Shown here: in pieces, positions 46,256-59,405 of the stretch | How positions within the stretch are numbered: position 1 is the first letter of the stretch | Layout: every line of letters starts with the position of its first letter | NCBI GenBank assembly: GCA_037157565.1 | Contig: JAZHRO010000055.1 | Coordinates: 39,463,001 to 39,527,000 of the forward strand | Direction of reading: 5' to 3' | Source of the DNA: Thalassia testudinum | Taxonomy: Eukaryota; Streptophyta; Magnoliopsida; Alismatales; Hydrocharitaceae | Length of the DNA: 64,000 bases | Position numbers and translations under genes: made by a program | The notes under the pieces: model-generated | The model's input: the letters and a program-made list of their open reading frames with translations, nothing else | What the model was told of the DNA's origin: nothing | Databases searched by the model: none

Positions 46256-47202
46256 GAAACAGGCAATTTAGAACTCTTGATTTCAATTCCTGATTCAAAT
46301 TCTAACTTGCTATATCCCTTTTGCTGTGGTTGTTTCAGGGAGAAGATTCATTTAAGGAAGATCAACTGCACAACAAACACACCAGGGGCAGGTAAGTTCA
46401 AACTCTCTCTCTTAAGTCCCTCATTCTGCAAAGGATAAAGGAAAAAAATCAATTAGGGCTACCTGCATTCTTTCCATGGATAATTCATTGAGTTGCCTGA
46501 GTTGATACATTTTTATTTGACAACAAATCCTGATTTGTGCACTCACTTAAAACTTAAGGTATCTAGGGCTATCACATTCTTATTTGAGCCCTAGGTACCA
46601 CATTTGGACAAATTAAAGTGGACCAAATTAGAGCTAATTAAGGATTTTAATTTAGGGTTTTTAGAAATACACTTGCTTAATCAAGAAATCATTTTCCGAA
46701 ACAATGTGTGCCTAGACCTTGATTGAACTAATCTATTCAAGCAAAACCCTAAAATCAGGCTCTTAAAATCATTTGAACACTAAAAGAGGGACCTAAATTT
46801 TCAAGGACAATACAGGTTAAGTTGACCCACCTTGTTTGGGTCAACCAATCTTCAAATTAGGTCACTCTTGCACTCAACACATCTTAAAATTCAAGTGAAA
46901 TTCTAAGCACCCTTGCTTTTAATTAAAACTAGTAGACTTAAGAGGTAAAGTCCCCATTCTAGTATACCTGGAACATCAGTGACAAGAGAGGTTGGGTGAG
47001 GGAAACCCTGTAACCCGTGGGGGCACTCTACCGTATAGGGGTCTTTGAGGGACTCTCCCTCATTGGCTGCGTAGGTAATTCTCAGGTGGACGACTTTCTG
47101 ACTAAGAGGTATCATCCACCCTGAACCTCTATAGTCATCCAAAATTTTTGGGTGTTTTGATTGGGTCCATCACATTCTACCTCTCATCTACTCCATCGGT
47201 GC

Positions 47203-48960
47203 ATGTTTGGGAGGAGGTCTCTAAGACCATCCTTGAAGCCTCCTTTAGTCACTCATTCACATCGAGGCTAAGCCTCGACCTCCTTGTTTGTACAACAACT
47301 CAATCCTATTGATATCGCTTCTGAGTCATCTGAACCTAATTCTCCTTCATCCATCATCATGGCATAACCCACAGAAGAAAATAATCTCGAAAATCAACTC
47401 TAGCGCCTCAATGATCTATTCCAAGCCTTCATGAACCCACCGCAGCATCCAATAATGCGAGATCACTACAATCCCGCTGCGGTAGCAATCGAACCTCGAG
47501 TACAAATCCCCGCTGGAGGTCTTGACATTGAACTCAAGCCCAACATGATTCATGCCATTCCCAAATTCCATGGGCATAATTCTGAAGATCGTTTCCAGCA
47601 TATCAAACAACTCAAGCATCTGGCCCAGACCTTCTGGTCAGAAGCTCAAAATCGAGATATTCTACTCATGAAAATGTTCTCCTCTCTTATGGATAAAGCT
47701 TCTCACTGGTACCAAACCCAAACACATCCGATCAACACCTAGGCAGAACTTCAATCCGAGTTTCTGAGAAAGTTCTTCCATGTAGGCCGAACAAATGCTT
47801 TACGGCACTAGATCACACATTTCACACAACAAGTAGGAGAACCACTTCATGAAGCATGGGATCGTTTCCTGGATCTCATGCGAAAGTGCGCCCATCATGG
47901 AGTTCCTAAATGGGAACAAGTCCAGTCTTTTTACCAGGGAGTCCATGAGGATATTAGATTATTCGTCAATGTGACCTACGAAGGAAACATCATGGGTCAA
48001 CAAGAAGACACCGTGTGGGAAATTCTCGAGAATATGTGCAAGAATTCCATCAATAATGAATCCATGGGCATGTTCAATCGGACGAGTGCCCGTGCATTGA
48101 CGAATCCAAAGGGAGCACATGAGACGCAGGGCCCGCCCTCTTCCGTCGACTTGGAACTGATGGCCAATCATCTGGACAAGGTCTCTATCATTGAGAAGAA
48201 GGTGGATGAGCTAACTCGACATTTGCAGTAAGCCACCTTTGTGCAGAATCGGTTCACACAACCACCCTCTGGTAGGGAGGTCATGCACGACATCTATCAC
48301 CAACCCTCTCAAGGGATGGACCCATATCCACCCCCGTCTGATTCTAGCTACAGAGGAAACTCTGGATCCACCTACTCTAGTTGGGGGAACTCTGAACCCT
48401 CATATTCTAATTTTCCCGAGGCCCCTCAGACCTGCGAGGACCTCAACGGCATTCAAAATGATCCATTCTCAAACACCTACAACCCTGGATGGTGTAATCA
48501 TCCCAACTTCACGTGGTCAGGAAATAATCAAAATCAAAGACCTCAATATCCGCCCCGACCACAAGCTCCTCATCCATATCAGCCGCCTTAGCCTCGACCT
48601 AACCCAACTTATCAATCTGGGCCGACCTAGACAGATCAAATGACTCTTATCCTTCAAACTCTGGCTAACATTCAGAAGACAAATGCAGCTATGCAAAAAC
48701 AGCATAGAGACGAGATCACAGAGGTTCGCAATCGACTTGCCCAGATGGCAAATCCTCACCAACCTGGTGCACTTCCTTCACATTCTCTGCCTAATCCGAA
48801 TAACGTGCCGAACCATAGACGCGTTATGAACCCAAACATGGGCCAAGCTCACTTTATTTATCAGGCCCCTTCTACTCCATCACCTGATGGGATGGAGGCT
48901 TCGACATCATACATGGGTTACCAATAGCAAGCACCTCTTCTACCCACTCCAAACCAAAAC
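47203..48960 (+). pseudogene. Athila B gag
   Basis: The frame from ATG 47203 (MFGRRSL) runs on without a frameshift through the whole gag and is broken only by stops: near 47365, 47401, 47741, 47809, 48229, 48589, 48628 and 48926. Core motifs: MIHAIPKFHGHNSEDRF, QHIKQLKHLAQTF, MDKASHWYQTQTHPINT, GEPLHEAWDRFLDLMRK. Compared with gag of A, several stops stand where A has Gln or Trp codons. Gag would form the particle. Confidence 0.92.
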
Positions 48961-49794
48961 TAGGCAGGATTAAATTCTGTTACTACCCACATTAGCAAAA
49001 CAACACAAGACCCACCTTATCCAAGCCAGACCAAGCCTGGTAATACAAACCCTAACCCAAGGATAGTTATCCAAGACCCCTCTATCCCAGATCAAGAACC
49101 TGGACCCATTCTAGAGGAGCCACCTAAGGTTCCATTTCCTGAGGCCTTGACCAAGGGAAAGAAGATAACCAAAATCGTGCCACTTGAGGAGGACCTGGTT
49201 AAGTTCTTTGAGCAGGTCCATATAAACATCCCCTTGATGGATGCGATACACCACATACCGGCTTACACACAATTTTTGAAAGGCGTATGTACACCAAAGC
49301 ATAAGCTGCGAACCAAAGATTGGAATCTAATTGTACTATTAGAGCAAGCCAGCTCTATCATTTTGAGCAAACTCTCGCCTAAGGAAAAAGACCCAGGCAC
49401 CCCTTTGATCTCCTGTGAAATCAGTGATATACGATTTGACCGAGCTTTATTAGACTTAGGAGCCTCCATAAATTTGATACCCACATCCCTGCTAGACTTC
49501 TTCGAGGAATTTGAACTTAAACCGACTGAAATGACTTTACAACTAGCACATCGATCAATTAAGTCACCAAAAGGAATTCTCGAGGATGTAATGGTTAGGG
49601 TGCTTGATTTCTATTTCCTAGTGGATTTCATTGTTTTAGACATGGATGCTCCTGAGAATGTGAAGAATACACCGATCATATTAGGGAGACCTTTTTTGAC
49701 CACTGCTAGGGCCAATATCAATTGTGAGGAGGGTCAAATTGAATTGAAATTTGGGAGAAAGACACTAAAGATTGACATCTTTAAGGCCCAATAA
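48961..49794 (+). pseudogene. Athila B protease and linker
   Basis: Same frame as gag. The open stretch 49147-49794 holds FDRALLDLGASINLIPTSL (catalytic DLGAS form) and PIILGRPFLTTARANINCEEGQ. A Pro-rich linker precedes it. The protease domain alone is free of stops. Confidence 0.9.
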
Positions 49795-51150
49795 GGAATT
49801 AATTACGGAGTCATAGAACAAATTTGCGATATTGAAGCAGTGGTTGACTACTTCATAGAGAAGCCAACTATTTCTGATCAACCACAAGAGGATCAAAACA
49901 CGCAATTAGAGGAGCCTGAACTCAACTTAGACACACCCATAGCTCCTTCCTTTGCTCCTAACACCCATCCGGAATTACCCGCTACTGCTAAAATCCCGAT
50001 TTTGGAATTAAAGCCTCTTCTCAATCATCTCAAGTACGTCTTTTTGGGTTCCAATCAGACGTTTCTTGTGATTATCAACTCCTGACTTACACATGATTAG
50101 GAAACACCCCTGATTTCTATTCTCCAACAACATCGAAGAGCCATTGGATGGACTCTCGATGATCTCACTGGTATCAACCCCTCATACTGCACACACCACA
50201 TCTACACTAAAGAGGGCTCACGACCATCCCATGAAATGCAGAGATGCCTGAATCCCAATCTGCAGGATGTCGTGAAAAAGGAGATTATCAAGTGGTTAGA
50301 TGTAGGGATCATCTACCCGATCTCCGACAGTCGGTGGGTGAGTTTGATCCAGGTTGTGCCTAAAATGGCAGGGCTCACCGTCATCACGACTGAAGCTAGA
50401 GAAGCCATACCGACCCGTATAGCAAACTCATGGAGAGTCTACATTGATTACAGAAGATTCAATTCCTCCACGAAGAAGGATCATTTCCCACTACCGTTCA
50501 TTGATCAGATTCTCGACAAACTAGCGGGAAATCGATTCTTCTGCTTTATGGATGGGTACTTCGGTCATAACCAGGTTGCAATCCATCCCGAAGACCAAGA
50601 AAAGACCACCTTCACCTGCACCTTCGGATCTTACGCATTCTGAAGGATGTCGTTCGGTCATTGCAATGCACCCACTACTTTTCAACGGTGCATGCTTACC
50701 ATATTCTCAGATATGGTAGGTGAGTACCTTGAAGTCTTCATGGATGACTTCTCAGTTTTTGGTGAATCATTTGACGATTGCCTTTTGCACTTGGTCCAGA
50801 TCCTCAGGCGGTGCATCGACGTGAACTTGGTTCTTTCCTGGGAGAAGAGCCACTTCATGGTACCTGAGGAAATAGTCCCGGGACATCTTATCTGTGAAAA
50901 GGACATTCAGGTTGATCGAGACAAGGTGAATTTGATTTCCAAAATCCCTATGCCTATCTCGGTTAAAGACATCTGATTCTTCCTAGGGTACATCAGTTTT
51001 TATCGTCGATTCATTCCCGGTTTCTCAAAAATCGCATGCCCCCTGACTAATCTTCTATCTAAGGATGTCCCTTTTGAAATCACCAAGGAATGCACTCAAG
51101 CATTTGAGATCCTGCGTGATTGAGTTACCCAAGCACCTATCCTGCAGCCC
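49795..51150 (+). pseudogene. Athila B reverse transcriptase
   Basis: Still in the gag frame. CLNPNLQDVVKKEIIKWLDV opens the conserved part; then SWRVYIDYRRFNSSTKKDHF, FFCFMDGYFGHNQVAIHPED, and the catalytic box EVFMDDFSVFGESFDDC (about 50732-50780). Stops lie near 50641 (A has an Arg codon there), 50974 and 51121. SGYNQ is changed to FGHNQ. It would copy the genomic RNA. Confidence 0.92.
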
Positions 51151-51867
51151 CTTGATTGGTCCCAACCCTTTGAGATCATGTGCGATGCATCGGGTTACGC
51201 CGTAGGTGCGGTACTTGGGCAGAAAATAGATAGGAAACCCATGTTCATTTACTATGCTAGCAAGACACTTGACGAGGCTCAGCGTAACTACACAATTATT
51301 GAGAAAGAGCTGCTAGCCGTAGTATTTGCCTTGGAAAAATTCAGATCGTATCTTTTGGGTTCCCATATTATCATTTACTCAGATCACACTGCTGTGAGGC
51401 ATCTCCTTGCGAAGAAGGATGCGAAACCTCGACTAATCCGCTGGATCTTGCTGTTGCAAGAATTTGATCTCGAGATTCATGACAAGGTGGGGAAACAAAA
51501 TGTGGTAGCTGATCACTTATCTCGCCTTCCTTATGATATTATCAACCCTTCCGGACCCATTACTGAACATTTCCCCGATGAGCACCTCCTGACTATCAGT
51601 ATAGGACTTCCATGGTTTGCTAATTTAGTAAACTACTTGGCATCACATCAGATACCGTCCGATTGGCCAAAAGCCAAGAAGGAAAAATTACTTTTCAATG
51701 CCAAATACTACTTTTGGGAAGCCTCGTATCTCTTCCACATCAGTGCTGATGTAATCATCCGACGATGTGTTCCAGAAGTGGAAATTCAAGAAATTTTATC
51801 CTTCTGCCATGACGAGGCAAGCGGTGGACACTTCTCTAGTCATAAAATCGCAGTAAAAGTCCTCTAG
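51151..51867 (+). pseudogene. Athila B RNase H and integrase N-terminal region
   Basis: A 229-codon open stretch from 51178. MCDASGYAVGAVLGQ carries the DAS motif; [18 protein letters not shown] and ADHLSRLP follow. Its end (EVEIQEILSFCHDEASGGHF) leads into the His/Cys region of integrase. Stops close it near 51865. Confidence 0.9.
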
Positions 51868-52850
51868 TGCAGCTTCTATTAGCCTACGATTTTCAAAGAC
51901 GCATACAATCACTGTAAAACATGCACTCGTTGCTAGACCTTAGGCAACATGAGCCACAGTGATATGATGCCTCTACAGCCGATTCTTGTATGCGAAATCT
52001 TCGATGTCTGGGGGATTGATTTTATGGGACCTCTCCCTATTTTGGATGGCTTTGAATACATTCTTCTCGCTGTTGACTACGTGTCCAAATGGATCGAAGC
52101 CATTCTGACCCGAACCAAAAATCATAAGGTGGTTATCAAATTCATTCATCAGAACATCTTTTCTTGATTCGGGATTCCATGTGGCATAATCTCTGATAGA
52201 GGGCCCATTTCACGAATGCTCAGTTCAGATCACTGATGACCAAATACAGGGTGTCACACCGAATCTCTACTCCTTATCACCCCCAAACTAATGGTCTAGC
52301 TAAGTTATCGAATCAGGAGATCAAGAAAATCCTCTAGGCTTATAGGACCGCCCACAAAACCCAATTAGGCATGTCTCCCTTCAAATTGGTGTATGGGAAG
52401 GCATGTCACCTCCACGTCGAATTGGAGCACAAAGCCTATTGGGTAGTACGGAACTGCAATCTCGATCTTTCTAAGACAGGAACCCACAGAAAGCTTCAAA
52501 TGAGCGAGATTGATGAATTACACCATGACACGTATGAGAACTCGTGAATTTACGAAGAGTAGGTTAAGGCCTTTCACGACAAGCACATATCCAGAAAGAT
52601 CTTCTTTCCTGGTCAGAAAGTCCTACTCTTTGACGCCAAACTCAAATTGTTCCCAGGAAAACTCAGATCAAAATGGATTGAACCATACCTTGTCTAACGG
52701 ATCTTTGGAAATGGAGTTGTCGAAATCAGTCAACTCAGCCACTATTCAAAACCTTTTGTCTTGAACGATTAGAGACTCAAACCGTTCATTGAACTCACTG
52801 ATACAAATTTGGCTGAGATATCATTTACCCTCCATTCTCCCTAAGCTCAT
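51868..52850 (+). pseudogene. Athila B integrase
   Basis: CKTCTR-like zinc region, then the core [35 protein letters not shown] (51990-52110), a stop at 52165, and a frameshift near 52205 in the SDRG region. The C-terminal half ([39 protein letters not shown]) goes on in another frame to about 52850. It would insert the cDNA. Confidence 0.88.
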
Positions 52851-54501
52851 TGCGCCTAGCTGATGACGTTAAACTCAGCGCTTAACAGGTGGCAGCCTGT
52901 CATTTTTGAAAAAAAAGCCCGAAACCCTTCCTGACACATCCTAGGCTGAACTCATATTGCACTTTAGGGTTCATCCACTAGAACAGTTGACTCCACCTTT
53001 GGTACCTGTACCCGAGCTTGAAATCGTCCACAACAGCCATCCTGACCCATTCACCCACTAATCACTTGTTCTAATGAATGATCTAAGCTGAACTCGAACC
53101 CACCTAATTTACAATGACATTACAAATCGTAGGCATGGGGGGTAGTAAAGTGCAAAACACCGTGAAAATCATTTCACAGGAAAGGGTTTCATCAAAAAAA
53201 TCACATATTCCAAAAATACCTAAAAAATAAAAAATTCTTGAAAAAGAACAAAAATATTAGAGGAGAGGAAATTTTGATTGCATATCAGATTTTGAGGAGA
53301 AAAAGGGAGGAAGACAAAAATGTCAAAAAGGAGCACAATTTGAAAAGAAAAGAAAAAGTAGTGATTAGTAAAAAATTAAGGAATTGACTTATTTCTAGAC
53401 CATATCAAAAAAAAGAAAATGAAAGGCAAAAAGTGTTAATAAAATAAAAAAAGAGATTAGTAGGAACACTGATTTTAGGCCTCTTGGGCTGGAATCCTAG
53501 GCTTAAAAATTCAAGTACCCACTAAGATCTGAATAGTCCTCAAGAGGTTGAGGAAAATGAGAAGCTTAAGTATTAGGTCTAAGACTTACGGGTTATCCGG
53601 CCTCGTTAACTGACCTCTGGTTTGTGGGACTTGGTAACCTAAGCGCCCCAATCCACACACAGTCTAATTTAGTGCGCCTAAGTATCAAAATCATGCAAAT
53701 GCGTTTAAATTGTTCTGAAAAAGGCACCTAGATTAGGAACGGCTGATCAACACAAGTTGATTTGGACGAGTTCCAGGAGCAAAGAAGCAGGAAATTCCCC
53801 TCGAAGATGTGCAATAACATATCGTTTCCTCAGTGCTTGTCCCCTAGGATATCTACATATCCTATCGGGGGCATGTAATCACCCTGTGTTGGTTCAAATG
53901 CCATGGGTGGCATTATCCCGAAATGTCGATTATCAAGGTCTGGATTTAGCTACAGAACACCATGGGTGGGATTATCTCAAAATCTCGAAAGCCAGGGTTC
54001 TGCGGGTTGCCATGGGCAGTGCTATCTCAAAGCATCGATTGCCAGGGACTTTGCGAGGATTGATGGTGGGGACTAGGAATTCGATGCAGACTGTGTTGTA
54101 AAGCTAATCCGAAGCTAGAAATAAAAAGAAAAGAGAGAGAAAACTCTCCAAAAATAAAAGAAAAATTCCTTTGTTTCTCTCTGACAAAAATGCACTACAA
54201 ACTGAACCGAGGATAAAACATGTTACAAGCACAGGTGCTTTAACCGCAGAGTTTAACGAACCTTAGGTTAATTCCTGTGGGCCTTAGAAACCTTCGCGGT
54301 GAATTGATGCTAGAGCTGGTCAGGTCCGGATCTTGGTTGGTACTTGAGTACCTCTAGGCTTACTATCGGCATTCTAACCTAATCTACAAAAGGAAGCACA
54401 CAACAAAGTTATTAAGCATCAAAAGATTTTATGGTCTAGAATCAAAGTTAATACCTTGAAATTTTGCTAAGGGACTAGCAAAAGCTAGGCACGAGGGGAT
54501 A
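52851..54501 (+). other. Athila B 3' noncoding region
   Basis: Between pol and the 3' LTR. A-rich at 53190-53470. It holds a degenerate tandem repeat of 50-60 bp, with copies starting at 53901, 53960 and 54010 (CCATGGGTGG or CCATGGGCAG). No env-like frame is seen. Just before the LTR a short GAGGGGAT tract (54493-54500) is the likely polypurine tract. Confidence 0.65.
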
Positions 54502-57201
54502 TAATAGGAACACCATCATGAGCCATAACTAGCTCATTTTGACCTAATTAAGTCAATAAATGCTCCTACATAACCACCAGAGAGTCACAAATCATTGCAT
54601 ATTCACTTTGAAAGAAAAATAAGAAACTAAGGCTAAAACTGTAATTTTACCAGCTCATCATGAATGCAGTACAACCAAGGGTTTTCTAAGGGGCTGAATG
54701 AAGGTCAATTTCTCTTAAAAAGATAACAAGTGGGATAAGACAGACAGAAAAGGGTTTGCATGTGTTCTAAGAATTAAATGATTTTTGAAACCCTAAAAAT
54801 AGAATCGCTTAATTAACTGAGGTTCTGATCAGGATAAAAATCATCTAAACCCTCTAAAATTCATAGAAAAATATTCTATAGGGTTTAGAACTTTCAATTT
54901 GGCCATCAGAATCCATTTTGACCCAAAACAAGACCATAGATAGACATTTGTCCTAATTTGGGTTTTTGCATAAATTATCCAATCAAACATGGTCAAAACC
55001 AAAATCCAACTTCACCATTGGATTCCTTATGTCCAAATTAGGTTTTTATCAAAACTTGGACCCAAGATGAATTTGTCTTGACCTAGTTTGCAAATTGGTT
55101 CTGTCTAATTTCATTTCTACCCTTAACTTTCAAAATCATTTCAAATAGGCCCCTAACTTTGTCGTCATTCTCACAAACAAGTCCCTGCTGCCATAAACCT
55201 ATTCCTACTTGCTCCGGCGACCTTACAAAGGAAAGAACTCTCTAATTTCTTGACGAATCCCTTTCAAAATTGAAAGGGAAGTTCGTCAAGAAATTCCATT
55301 CCTTTTGGACCCAATCCTAAACCATAAAACCTATCCAATCTCTCATGCAAACGCATGAGAGATTTGGGTATCAAGAAACTTCCAACTCCGACGAGCTTTC
55401 CAAGCTTGGGAAGCTTGCTTCCCAAGCTCTAATTGACTGCTGATGACCAATAAAAGTCTCCCCAGATCACAATGTATTCCCCAAGCTTGAATTCGGCCAA
55501 AGATTCCCTCTAATTCTTCTCCCCTCCTTCGACCGATTTGCTCTTCAAGCTCCGGCAATTGTCCTTGTCTTCCCTCGTCGTCTGACCACAATACCTGTGG
55601 CAGATTCTTCATCCTTATTTTCTTCTACGTCGCGTAGCATCCACCGACGCACCTGCCCCCCTTCATCCTCGCCGATAGCCTCCCTCTGAGCATCCTCGTC
55701 TTCGACGCCAGCCACACCACAATTGGTGCCAACTCCGCTCCCTTTCATCTGCCTCCCCTCCTAAATAACTCCTTGACTTCCCCTTTCCATTTTCAGACCC
55801 TTGCCACCTCGTTTCGACTGCTGACTCGCCCCGTCGCCCTCTATCTTCCACCTCACTGGCAGACCTTCGGCAGGCCCTAGTGATTTCCACACTCACCCAA
55901 CCGTGCCGCTTCCATGCTCCTCACCATCTCCTTGACACACCAATCAAAGCCCCTCAAGTAATTGAAGGGATTGGCCTCTCTATAACCCCCCGACTCATGC
56001 ACTCACACACAAACCGCGAGGTCGATAGACCTCCACAACCACTTGCATGAGACTTACTACCTTAGTTGCATTCCCTGACGTCTGACAAAGCTCCCGAACT
56101 GTTCTAATGTGGCCACGAGGCCTTACTTCTTGTTTCAGGTGTGCCAGCCTCCTCCGCCATTTCCGCAACAGCAGCAAGCTTGCTTGAAGCCCTCATCACG
56201 CCTACAGGTTCCAGGTGTCGATCCCAGGCACTGCGGATTACCTCCAGGAGCATCCTTGCGTAGTCAATTGCAACCCTTTGACCAAGCCTCTGTGCCAATT
56301 CAATGAAGGAAGTCACTGTAGTTGCGCGTGAAGGAAGGAGGTGGGATTAGTCCCACATCGGTTGTGGCAAAGCCCCTACTCCTGCATAAATTGTAAAAGT
56401 GTTGGTGGCTATTTGCCTCCAAACAAGGGGTGAGGTCCCTCTCACCCATACACGCCTCGTCTGTGACCACTGCCCGCGGACCTGGCTTGACCCGTTTACC
56501 TGCCTAGCCAAGCACTCCTCGGCTGCTACCCCACTACAGGCAGCCTTGGACCCAGGTGAGCATGTACTCGATAACTTGATATCCTGAGAAAAGGCCCTGG
56601 GAGGGTGGAGCCTAAGAGAGACAAGAAAGGAGAGATTGCACGGGGGTAGGGGAGGGTTTTGCTGCTGAATACATTGGCTGACACTTAGCCAATATGAGAA
56701 GTTCCCCTCCCTTGTGAGAAGAAGGAGAAAGAGAAGGAAGCAAAAGGAAGAAGAAGAAGAGAAGGTGGAGCCGCAGCAGAGAAAGAAAAGAAGAGAGAGG
56801 AAGAGGCTGAGAGAGGAAAAAGGAGGTAGTGCACTATAGCATCAGACGTTTAAGTCGTCAGATCCCACTTTCAGAAGTCTGATTTGAGTTTTTGAAGCTG
56901 TAATTAACTCTGATATTGTGCTTCTATTTGCTATTACTGTATAAGGGTAATTGGTGATTTAAATCACCAATTTACCCTCTTCATTTTGCACATTGATCAT
57001 TGATTTTTATATCATTCTGCCTTAAACTTTTACTTATATATTGTGCTTAGTTATGAATTGTGATTTTGAGCTTTAAGTTCCATATTGATCCTTGTGTTCG
57101 ACCTCGGAATCTTTTTCAAGTAAAAAAATTTATTTGTTTAAATGCTATTTTGGCTATACTGCAACGTGACATTCTTAAAACACCGATCTAGCGTTTGAAC
57201 A
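54502..57201 (+). repeat. 3' LTR of Athila B
   Basis: Starts TAATAGGAACACCATCA and ends TTTGAACA; 2,700 bp. AGACGTTT near 56844 keeps the CpG that is lost in the 5' LTR. Confidence 0.95.
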
Positions 57202-58370
57202 GTAGTTGTTTGTTTCACGGAGATGAGCAGATGTTTTAAAGTCATCTGCTCAAAGAGATTAGATCTCGAATTGTTAGACTATTGGGATAAACAAATTATG
57301 ATCACACTTTGCAAAATGGAGTAGATTTCTTGCTTGCATTCTTCGACGTGATGGTTCATGTCATGCTTCATCTTTTGAATGAAGTGAGAATTGCTGGACC
57401 CATACAGTACAAATGGATGTATCCAATTGAATGATATTTGAAGAAACTGAAAGATTATGTCTTGAACAAGGCTAAGCCAGAAGGGTCAATCGTTGAAGGC
57501 TATCTCGTAGAAGAATGTATTAACTTCTGTGCCATGTACATGAATGAAATAGAAATCGATTTAATCATCTTGAACGGAGCTATGAAGGAGAATTTAATGG
57601 TAATGATGAAGATTGTCTATCCATATTTAAATCGAAGGAAGGTTTAACTCATCTCGGAAATGGACCAACGATTGGCACACTTGTACATTCTGAAGCAAAT
57701 TCCAGAAGTAGATGAATTTTACATTGAATTCAAAGTATCCTCTGTGCCATCTAGATATGACTTGCAATTCCTTGATTGGTTCAAGGATTGTATAAATAAA
57801 CTGAAAGAAGATGGGGATCAACGGTGGGTACAAGATTTTGATATAATTGTAGATACATCTTTAACATATGGACGTTATCATTCGGGATACATAATTAATG
57901 GTTTTAGATTCAAAGTACGATTAATTGATGATGCGAAGGCCATGCAATAGGTGATAGTTGTCGTTAGTTGTGACCTAAGCATTGGTTGTGATGGGTATTA
58001 CAATCAAATTGAGGAGATTATGGAAATGAGTTTCAGGTTTGACCGTAAGGCGGTTTTATTTAAGTATGATTGGTTTGATATTTTTAAAGAAGGCATTGGA
58101 TTCAAAGTCAATAAGAAATACAGTTTCTTGAGCTTAAGTAAGAACCGTCACATCCTCCAATCATCATAACCATTCATACTAGCTTGTCAAGTAGCACAAG
58201 TATTATACGTTCCTGATAATAGTAGAAACGGGTGGATACTAGTTAGAGCTCAACCGCATCAACTATACGATGCGAGAAATGATCTACACCCAGATGTTGA
58301 ATCTGAAGCATATCAACAAAACCCACAAAGTGAAGAACTTGACCCTGGTGCAGCTGACATTGACATATAA
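57202..58370 (+). pseudogene. CACTA TNP2 transposase, 3' part
   Basis: It resumes straight after Athila B: LELLDYWDKQIMITLCKME, then MKKLKDYVLNKAKPEGSIVE and EECINFCAMYM (57438-57560), the DUF4218 region; RYDLQFLDWFKDCIN (57755-57800); and YYNQIEEIMEMSF with KAVLFKYDWFDI (57990-58080), the DUF4216 region. The end, FILACQVAQVLYVPDN, closes at TAA 58368. Stops and frameshifts break it. It confirms that 41498-43531 and this part were one gene. Confidence 0.9.
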
Positions 58371-58739
58371 GGTAATTTATCAAAAATATTAATCCATAAC
58401 CATAAATATAAATAGTTTAAGAAATTCTTAGTTATCTGTTTTGTTTAAATTCCCTTTAAATTGTTTTATCTTTTATCAAAGCTTATGTTCATTTATATTT
58501 CAAAGCTGAAATTTTTTTTATTGCCTTTTCACATAGGATCTTCGCATTCTCCTATTGTTTCTTCATAGTTTATGAATCATTTTGTCACTATGGTGAGTTT
58601 CTTACTACTTTTTTCTTTAAAATGATGTTATCATGTTAAATGTGGGGTGTACCCACTTAGGTTTATTTTTTATATGGGGTGTGCCCACTTAGATTTATTT
58701 TTTGTGTGGAATGATGCATTTATTTACTTTTTGTATATT
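58371..58739. other. CACTA spacer between TNP2 and the purine-rich repeat
   Basis: AT-rich, no feature. A short repeat GGGGTGTNCCCACTTAG occurs near 58645 and 58677. Confidence 0.5.
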
Positions 58740-59405
58740 GAATGTTTTCTTTTGAATATGGAGAAGGAGTAAGGGAAATGGAGGAAAAGAGAAGAGGTAA
58801 GAAAAGGTGGAGGGAAATAGAGGAGAGGGGAAGGGAAATGGAGGGATGGGAAGGAGAAGGGAGAGAAGGAGAAGAAAGAGGAAGGGAGAAGTGGAGGGAA
58901 ATGAAGGGGAGGATAAGGGAAATGGAGGGATGGGAAGGAGAAGGGAGAAAGAGAAGGAGAAGAAAGAGGAAGGGAGAAGTGTTGGGAAATAGAGGAAAGC
59001 AAAAGGGAGATGGAGGGATGGGAAGGAGAAGGGAGAAAGAGACGGAGAAGAAAGAGGAAGGGAGAAGTGAAGGGAAATAGAGGAGAGGGGAAGGGGAATG
59101 GAGGGTTGGGAAGGATAAGGGAGAGAAGGAGAAGAAAGAGGAAGGGAGAAGTGGAGGGAAATGATGGGAAGGATATGGAAAATGGAGGGATGGGAAGGAG
59201 AAGGGAGAAGGAGAAGGAGAAGAAAGAGGAAGGGAGAAGTGTACGAAAATAGAGGAGAGGGGAAGATCAGGGAAATGGAGGGGATTGGAAGGGAAATGGA
59301 GGAATGGGAAGGGGAAAGGGGAAGAGAAAAAGAGAAGGAGAAGAAAGAAGGGAGAAGGGGAGGGAAATGGAGGGGAAGGGAAGGAGAAAGGGGAAGGGAG
59401 ATAAC
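58740..59405 (+). repeat. Purine-rich tandem repeat, 83-94 bp units
   Basis: Units marked by ATGGAGGGATGGGAAGG start near 58838, 58922, 59010, 59099 and 59182, with a weaker one near 59276. The plus strand is almost pure G/A. Open frames on both strands here are compositional. Confidence 0.9.

Larger units (their letters stand above)
43532..57201 (+). mobile_element. Athila-type Ty3/gypsy retrotransposon B (full length)
   Basis: 13,670 bp with LTRs 43532-46234 and 54502-57201, exact TSDs GTAGT (43527-43531 and 57202-57206), PBS at 46238-46255 and a gag-pol region at 47203-52850. It lies in the TNP2 gene of the CACTA element. No env-like gene is apparent after pol. The two LTRs show about ten differences in their first ~110 bp by eye, so the insertion is old. 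Confidence 0.97.

Noticed and set aside
52851..54501. Possible env-like gene of Athila B
   Set aside because: No long frame and no signal peptide or membrane segments that could be supported.
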